Shown piece by piece: positions 58,265 to 64,000 of a DNA stretch of 64,000 nt. The position numbers were made by a program, and so were the translations under genes. The stretch's first letter is position 1. Each line of letters begins with the position of its first letter. The DNA is from Ulva prolifera. Its lineage: Eukaryota; Chlorophyta; Ulvophyceae; Ulvales; Ulvaceae. The notes under the pieces were generated by a model. The model did no database searches and had not been told where the DNA came from. It saw only the letters and a program-made list of their open reading frames with translations. The DNA is taken from positions 3,143,981 through 3,207,980 of the forward strand of contig CM041203.1 of NCBI GenBank assembly GCA_023078555.1. The letters are read 5' to 3'.

Positions 58265-58790
58265 AGCAATGTCTAGGAATGCAGGCGATTGAACTTCAGG
58301 TATAACAGGTCAAACGTATGTGGTTACAATCCGATTTCAAATTGTCCATATATCGGCCATAGAGGCAGGCGCTATCTATCCACCACCGATGCATCCTGCC
58401 AAGCTTGCCCCGTGTCCAGGAGTGGTGCTATTCTTCCAGCTTGAGCTATAGCGTGGCACGACTCGCGAAGTGAACAGGGCAGCTAGTGTGAACATCTCGG
58501 GACTGGGACGTCCACGCCGCGGACACTTTGATGTGTTAAATAGGCGATTTGCGAGGGCGATTGACGTCACGAGGGTGATACCAAAAACCCCCGTTTCCCG
58601 TTACCACGTAGTACGCCGGCCTGCATATTGGATACTGACCGCCGTCTGCGCTCAGCTCAGTTCATGCGGACAATATGGGCATATGACCATGCACGAATGA
58701 TACACGTGTTCTGAAGGTCGCAAAGAACAACACGAAAGTTCACAGAGCTGTTCACAGGCTCTGCTCGTAAAGTTTAATCGCAAATGCCCT
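58265..58790. other. Intergenic region upstream of the alpha-solenoid gene
   Basis: Presumed promoter of the minus-strand gene. No coding segment or clear motif is identified. Confidence 0.4.
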
Positions 58791-58959
58791 GTGTTACAAG
58801 GACAAAGCAAGCAAGGCAGGTAGCACCGCGAGCAACAACCAGAGGAACCCACACCACGCAACGAGCCACACGTACCGAGCCACACGCAGCACACACCAAC
58901 ACACCCGTGTGGAGGTGCGTGTGGGGGTTGGTTCGTGTGGGAGTGTGTGGGAGTGTGGG

Positions 58960-59855
58960 GGTGTGTGGGTGCTTGTTGTGCCTTGGCGTTGGCTGTGGCT
59001 CTCCTGCTGCGTGCGCGTTGCGTTTCTTGTGCTCTCCCTTTTGGTCCTGGCGGTGCTACCGGCCACGCACCCACAAACCCAAACCCACACACGCGCACGC
59101 ACATCTGAGGGCTCGGAGGGCTCAGCTCTCGGCGGCGCTTCCTGGAGAATGCGATGCGCGACATCTCCACGACGCTCTGCCGCGCCGTTGCACGCCAGGT
59201 TCACGCCGCTGCCCCGCTGATGGCGCGTCACGCGGGCAAGGCGGTACTGACGGGACTTGCGGTCCCATGTGATGATCTCTCGCCGCTCACTGGCCATCCG
59301 GCCTGAGCGGCGAGCCGCCCGCGGCGTCCTCGTCGCTCTCTCGCGGGCCGGGCGCCGTCCGAGGCTCGGACGCGCTGGTAGGCGGCGTGTGCTGCCTTGG
59401 CCGCGTGCCCCGACCCCCGCACACGGCGCGCCTCGGCCGTGCTCCGTTCGGGGTTTCGCGGATGGGGACGCCCCCGTGCGTGTTGTCCCGGCACCCGGGG
59501 CTGGCCTGTTCGGGGCTTTGGGGCGGGGGTCCTGGGGGCCCCCGGCGGCTTCCGTGTGGGGCCGGCGCCTGCCGGGCCGCTGCATGGGGCTGCCGCGGCC
59601 GCGCGGGCGGCGGGGTCGTGTGGCGTGTTGACGTGTGGGTTGTGTGGGGTGCTTGGGTGTGTGTTTGGGTTTGGGTCTGGGCCGCGTGCGGGTGCGTGGG
59701 TGCGTGGGTCGGGTTTCGGTGTGTGGTTCGTGTGGTAGTGTGTGGGCGCGTGGGGGTGTGTGGGTGCTTGTTGTGCCTTGGCGTTGGCTGTTGCTCTCCT
59801 GCTGCGTTCGCATTGCGTTGTTCGTGCTCTCCCTTTTGGTCCTGGCGGTGCTACC
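58960..59855 (+). repeat. Direct repeat of about 104 bp in the LINE 3' regions
   Basis: The block gtgtgtgggtgcttgttgtg ... ctggcggtgctaccggcc occurs at 58960-59063 and again at 59753-59855, with only a few differences. Both lie in GT-rich sequence next to LINE 3' ends, so this may be part of the LINE 3' UTR or a co-mobilised tail. Confidence 0.8.
59126..59308 (+). pseudogene. 5'-truncated LINE copy, C-terminal codons only
   Basis: The plus-strand frame reads SRRRFLENAMRDISTTLCRA, then HAAAPLMARHAGKAVLTG and ends LTGHPA-stop. It matches the C-terminus of the minus-strand LINE at 60466-60286 almost residue for residue. No more LINE coding is found upstream, as is typical of 5'-truncated retrotransposition. 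Confidence 0.85.
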
Positions 59856-60466
59856 GGCCCCTCCGGCTTTTTCCTTTGTAACACACTGACACCCAACCCA
59901 CGCACCCACGCACCCGCGCGCGGCCCAGACCCAACCCCCAACACACACACCCACACGCCAATACGCTACACGACCCCGCCGCCCGCGCGGCAGCGGCAGC
60001 CCCATGCACCGGCCTGGCCGGCGCCGGCCCCACACGGAAGCCGCCGGGGGCCCCCAGGACCCCCGCCCCAATGCCCCGATCAGGCCAGCCTCGGGCGCCG
60101 GAACAACACACACGGGGGCGCCCCCATTTGCGGACCCACACGGAACGGAGCACGGCCGAGGCGCGCTGTGTTCGGGGGTCGGGGCACGCGGTCGAGGCAG
60201 CACACGCCGCCTACCAGCGCGTCCGAGCCTCGGACGGCGCCCGGCCCGCGAGAGAGCGATGAGGACGCCGCGGGCGGCTCGCCGCTCAGGCCGGATGGCC
60301 CGTGAGCGGCGAGAGATCATCACATGGGACCGTAAGTCCCGTCAGTACCGCCTTGCCCGCGTGACGCGCCATCAGCGGGGCAGCGGCGTGAACCTGGCGT
60401 GCAACGGCGCGGCAGAGCGTCGTGGAGATGTCGCGCATCGCATTCTCCAGGAAGCGCCGCCGAGAG
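59126..60466. repeat. 1.34-kb palindrome made by two LINE 3' ends tail to tail
   Basis: 59126-59880 is the imperfect reverse complement of 59885-60466: for example, gagaatgcgatgcgcgacat on the left pairs with its complement near 60430-60455, and 59292 pairs with 60300. Both arms carry the LINE C-terminal coding end (FLENAMRDISTTLCRAVARQ ... PLTGHPA-stop), plus strand on the left and minus strand on the right, followed by G+C- and GT-rich 3' UTRs that meet near 59800-59880. A short unpaired centre contains ctttttcctttgtaacacac. Confidence 0.88.
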
Positions 60467-63400
60467 ACCGCGCCTGCCCCTGCAGCCACATCGGCGAGCC
60501 TGTTCAGGAATGCGAACGCCGCGGGGCCCACGCGCCCGTATGTTTCATGCGACAGCGGGACCAAGCTGAGCCCTCCGACTCCCAAGCGGCCGTACTTGTC
60601 GCGCTTCCGCCGGTCGGCGGCTTCCGCCGGTCGGCGGCTTCCGCCGAGGCGCCGTCGCACAGCGCAGCCGCGCGAACGTTGGAACCTGCAAGCGGGTGAG
60701 TGACACACACACGTCGCCGATCACCGGCGAGCCCGGAAAGAACGCGAGTATGTCGCCCCGCTGGGCGCCCACGCGCGACCTGGGGAGGCTGGTTGGCGGG
60801 GCGTCATGCGCGGGGCTCGCGTGCGGCTGTCCGACGCAAGGCTTGCGGGTGGCTGCCGGCGCACAGGGGAGGTCCCCTGCGGCCGCTGCGGGGCCTGCTG
60901 GGGCCGGCGATGCCGGATTGGGCCGGTCATCTCGACGTCATCCGTCAACACGACAGCAGCTGCGTAGGTGGTGGGAATGGGGACCTGGGCGCCAAGAGGG
61001 GTTGCGGGCGCGGCCGAGGCCAGGGAGGCTGAGGGATCGGGGGGGGCTGCTGTGGAAGAGGTTGGACGCGGTGCCGCGGGGCGCGCATCGGGGGACCCTG
61101 GGGGGGTCTGAGGGCTGAGGACGGCGGCGCTGAGCACAGCCGCGCCTAGCACGGCGGCGGCGTCATCGCGCGCGGGCGTGGCGGAGGTGTCGCTGGAGAG
61201 GGGGGGCCAAACCTGGGCGCCAAGAGGGGCTGAGGGCGCGGCCGGGGCTTTGGCGGGCGGGGAGGTGGCAGAGTGTGACGCGTTGCCGGCCGTGGAGGGA
61301 GCTGCGAGACCTTGACCGAGGCCCTTTGGGAGCCTGCTCAGGTGCGGCTCCACCGCCGATGCGATGCCGCTCCGCGCGATCACGCGCCTCCACGTCTCGA
61401 CGAGCAGGTTGTGACGTGCGACGACCGTTCCCCACAGGGAAGCGCAGACCAGCGAGTGCGTGCCCGCCGCCCCGCTCCGCCCGCATGGGCAGTCTCCATC
61501 ATCGGCAAGGCGCGGGAGGAGGGATTCCTCGAGCCGCAGCCGAGTGTACCCGCCGAACTCCATGTCGGACAGACCCGTGACCGGTCCGGGAAACGCTGTG
61601 AGCCATGCCGACGCGAGGGCCCCCATGCAGCTGCGCAGGCGGGCCATGGCCGCGCGTGCTTCTGCTGCCAGATGGGGTGAAGGCCCGTCGGCGGCCGCCC
61701 CGAGCTCCGCAAAGACCTCGGCTTTGCGAGCGTCAGCCTCGGCGCGCGCGAGCAGGCTCTGCAGCTGTGTCAACCTCACCTTTGATGCGTTGTCCTTCGC
61801 CCACGCCGCGACGCCGGAGGGGCACTCGGCTACGCCGGGGATGGCGGCGCTCCATGCCAGGCGCAGCCGGTCCACCGTCAGTTGCATCTCGACGGCCGCC
61901 TCGCCGCGGAACGGTTGGCCGCGCTCCACCCCCCCGGCCAGTGTGAGATGGCCCAGCGCTGCAGAGGACAGACGCGCCGCGTCTGCTGTGTCCTCACAGT
62001 AATGCCGGAGCCCCATCCCGCCGTGGCGGTGGGGCAGGGTCGCCTGTACGACTTGGGCAGGAGTGAGGGCGGACACTCCCATGATGCTGCGGAGGCCGCG
62101 GAGCGTGGCGCGCTCAACGGCAGGCAGGTGGTCCCGGAGCGCACCCCACGGCGAGTTCCGGAGAAGATGCGCGTCCCGGTGCTGGAGGCAGTGATGTAGG
62201 ATTGACCACTGCGCCTGCGCCGGCAGCGGCAGCTCCATCAGCCTGTCGACCAGGTCCGCCGTGAGCTGGGTGCGCTGCTGCACAAATGTCCCGACGAACG
62301 CCGGTGTGCCAAGCGTGGTGCCGCACACGACGATCCCGTCCGCCGCAACTGTGGCCTGCAGCTGTGCCGCCACATGGCGCGCTTTCTCCTGGTCAGCGCA
62401 GTACGCAACTGTCTTGCCCCGGTTGCATTCGTGCCGCGTGAGGATCGCATTGGCGGCGGACACCACACTGTCTGCTTTGCCCTGCACGTAGGTGTCATCG
62501 TGGCATGATATCACCAGGGTATCTGGGGCCTGCCGCTGCGCTTCCTGCAGGGTGGGGAGGTATGTGAGCGCGAACAGGAGCGGCCCCAGAGGGTCCCCCT
62601 GGCGCACACCCGCCTCACTGCGGAGCTCCGCGATGGAGCCATCCGGGCGCTGGGCGAGAAGCGGGCTGCTTTGACCGTACACCGTGCGGAAGTACGGGAG
62701 CAGCTGTGGGTGGGACTCCGCGAGCCGTGCCTGCATCGCCTCGCGTGACATCACATTGAACGCGTTCTGCAGATCTGTGGACACTGTGACCGTGTCGGGG
62801 TCTACAAAGTCCGGCCGCAAGGCATGGCCAGGGATCTCGGCGCCGCCCGGGATGCCCACGCCAATCTGGAGAGGGGCAAGCAGAGCGCCCGCGCCCGGTA
62901 CGCATGCCAGCGCGCAGATGCTTGCCAGGCGGATGAATGCTTCGCCGATCGCGATGGGCCTCGCACCTCCCGATGGCTTTTCGAGCGCAATAAGGCGCGA
63001 AGCCAGCAGGTGCTCAGCGTGAGGGATCCGACCTGCCAGGATGTTGTTGACAAATCGCCGCACGGCTTCGCCTGTGCGCTCATCACGGAGGGCGGCGACA
63101 CGGATGTGCTCGTACGTCCACCCGCTAGGCCCAGCAGGTGTCCCTGTCTTCAGATTGTGGAGGACGGCTTCGAACTGCTCCGCGTCGATCTGGACGGGCT
63201 GCGTCTCGGTGTCGCTCAGCGGCTGCCTGCCGCGCGCGAGAGGCGGGGCTTGCGGGTGCAGGTCCTCGAGCTTGCGGACCGTGGCATCGTCAACTTCCAT
63301 CACGGGGAGTGCGTTGATGCAGCGCAGGCCACGGGCTGGATTGCCATTGCGGCAGTGACGCACCATGCGGGCCGCTGTTGCCTCGTCGCCGACTATCTGT

Positions 63401-63885
63401 GAGGGGGTGCGGCCAGGGTCGAGACCCGCGGCTTGACCCAGTGTCATCGCTCTGCGGGATCGCTGTCTGCGTTCACCCACACGAGCGATCGTCCGGCGAT
63501 CCCGTCCTTTGCTGGCTTTCTTGTCTGCCAGGAGGTCGAGCGGCATGCCGAGCAGCTCGTCGATGCCCGCAAGGATGCTGAGCGCGTGTCCGCGCTCCAC
63601 CGCGTCATTCGTGGCGTCGACGGTGTCGACCACGGCCCCTGCCCATGATGGCCTGGCCCGCGGCGTCACCGTCTGTGTGAGGTGGCCTCTCCTGATGGCG
63701 GACTGCAGCTGGGGTGGGGCAGGGTCAGGCGTGTGGGGGGGCGGGGGGTCGTCGGCGACGTGGCTGTGCTCTGCAACGTCCCGCATGTGTGAGTCCATCG
63801 CCGATCCGCCGTGGATCTCGGCGCGCGTGATGTCCGGGGCTATGTCCCCAGGTTCCGGCGGGCGTGCGTGCGCATCCGTTGGCAT
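60286..63885 (-). CDS. LINE-type ORF: reverse transcriptase plus C-terminal restriction-like endonuclease, frameshifted
   Basis: ATG at 63885 (MPTDAHARPPEP) begins a frame of about 1,050 codons. The RT (about residues 250-650) shows TGTPAGPSGWTYEHIR, KPSGGARPIAIGEAFIRLAS, STDLQNAFNVMSREAM, GVRQGDPLGPLLFAL and the catalytic CHDDTYVQGK. A Cys/His cluster (CPCGRSGAAGTHSLVC, about residue 810) is followed by RHNLLVETWRRV and a long Pro/Ala-rich linker. The first frame ends at 60721 (SFRARR-stop), but a shifted frame carries RGDILAFFPGSPVIGDVCVS, the core of a restriction-like endonuclease. A third frame continues EAADRRKRDKYGRLGVGGLS, LVPLSHETYGRVGPAAFAFL and the C-terminus at about 60290. The copy therefore has at least two frameshifts near 60770 and 60640 and is probably inactive as read. 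No apurinic endonuclease is seen. Confidence 0.85.
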
Positions 63886-63977
63886 TGAGGCTGTCCCTGC
63901 GTGCAAGGCCCCGGATAGCGTAGGGGTGCTGGGGCCAGCCTGCTGTGGTAGCGGTGTGCCATGCGAGTGCCATGTCT

Positions 63978-64000
63978 TGTGTGTGTGTGTGTGTGTGTGT
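63978..64000. repeat. (TG)n microsatellite at the window edge
   Basis: An uninterrupted TG dinucleotide run begins at 63978 and continues beyond the window. It lies just upstream of the LINE start on the minus strand. Confidence 0.95.

Noticed and set aside
58794-60323. A 509-codon minus-strand frame through the palindrome
   Set aside because: The Arg/Pro/Thr-rich low-complexity translation arises from GC- and GT-rich repeats and runs through both LINE arms in the wrong frame.
1-64000. tRNA or rRNA genes
   Set aside because: No cloverleaf with convincing A and B boxes or rRNA segment was noticed by eye. A covariance-model scan was not possible, so a missed tRNA cannot be excluded.

Overview
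This is nuclear DNA from a eukaryote with spliced genes (GT-AG introns of about 80-300 bp), mixed GC content and many nested transposable elements. A green alga with a ciliated stage fits best: one gene matches rotatin, a centriole/basal-body protein. Chromodomain Ty3/gypsy, Ty1/copia, tnp2-type DNA transposons and LINEs with a C-terminal restriction-like endonuclease all occur together in chlorophytes. The lineage is inferred from these families; no marker gene proves it.

Layout. 1-3.0 kb: minus-strand exons of an unrecognised coiled-coil protein. 4.9-15.8 kb: a many-exon rotatin (RTTN) homologue on the plus strand. 15.9-17.2 kb: convergent with it, the TAD3/ADAT3 subunit of the tRNA adenosine-34 deaminase. 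17.5-54.6 kb: a repeat island bounded by two arms of one inverted repeat (17488-18132 and 53638-54645). 55.2-58.3 kb: a minus-strand alpha-solenoid gene, possibly WAPL-like. 58.8-64 kb: two LINE copies tail to tail, making a palindrome, with the longer copy running to the window edge and a (TG)n tract.

Inside the island, an 11,095-bp tnp2-type (CACTA-like) DNA transposon spans 19675-30769. It has CACCATCACAGC termini, a 5-bp target duplication CGCTG, GTGCGC-rich subterminal regions, a multi-exon transposase gene and a second multi-exon gene of unknown function. Removing it joins two GC-rich reading frames in phase, so it landed in a former gene. To its right lie a solo copia LTR (TSD TAAAG), a 575-bp TA-flanked MITE, rearranged copia copies that share or have lost LTRs, a Ty3/gypsy chromovirus on the minus strand joined at both ends to copia sequence, a 538-bp hAT-type MITE inside a copia RNase H, a head-on inverted pair of copia 5' ends, a second decayed copia lineage, and another solo LTR (TSD GAGGG) inside the right arm.

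The host genes look functional but many exon edges are unproven. Nearly all the retroelement reading frames are broken. The tnp2 transposon is the best candidate for a structurally complete, little-described element.
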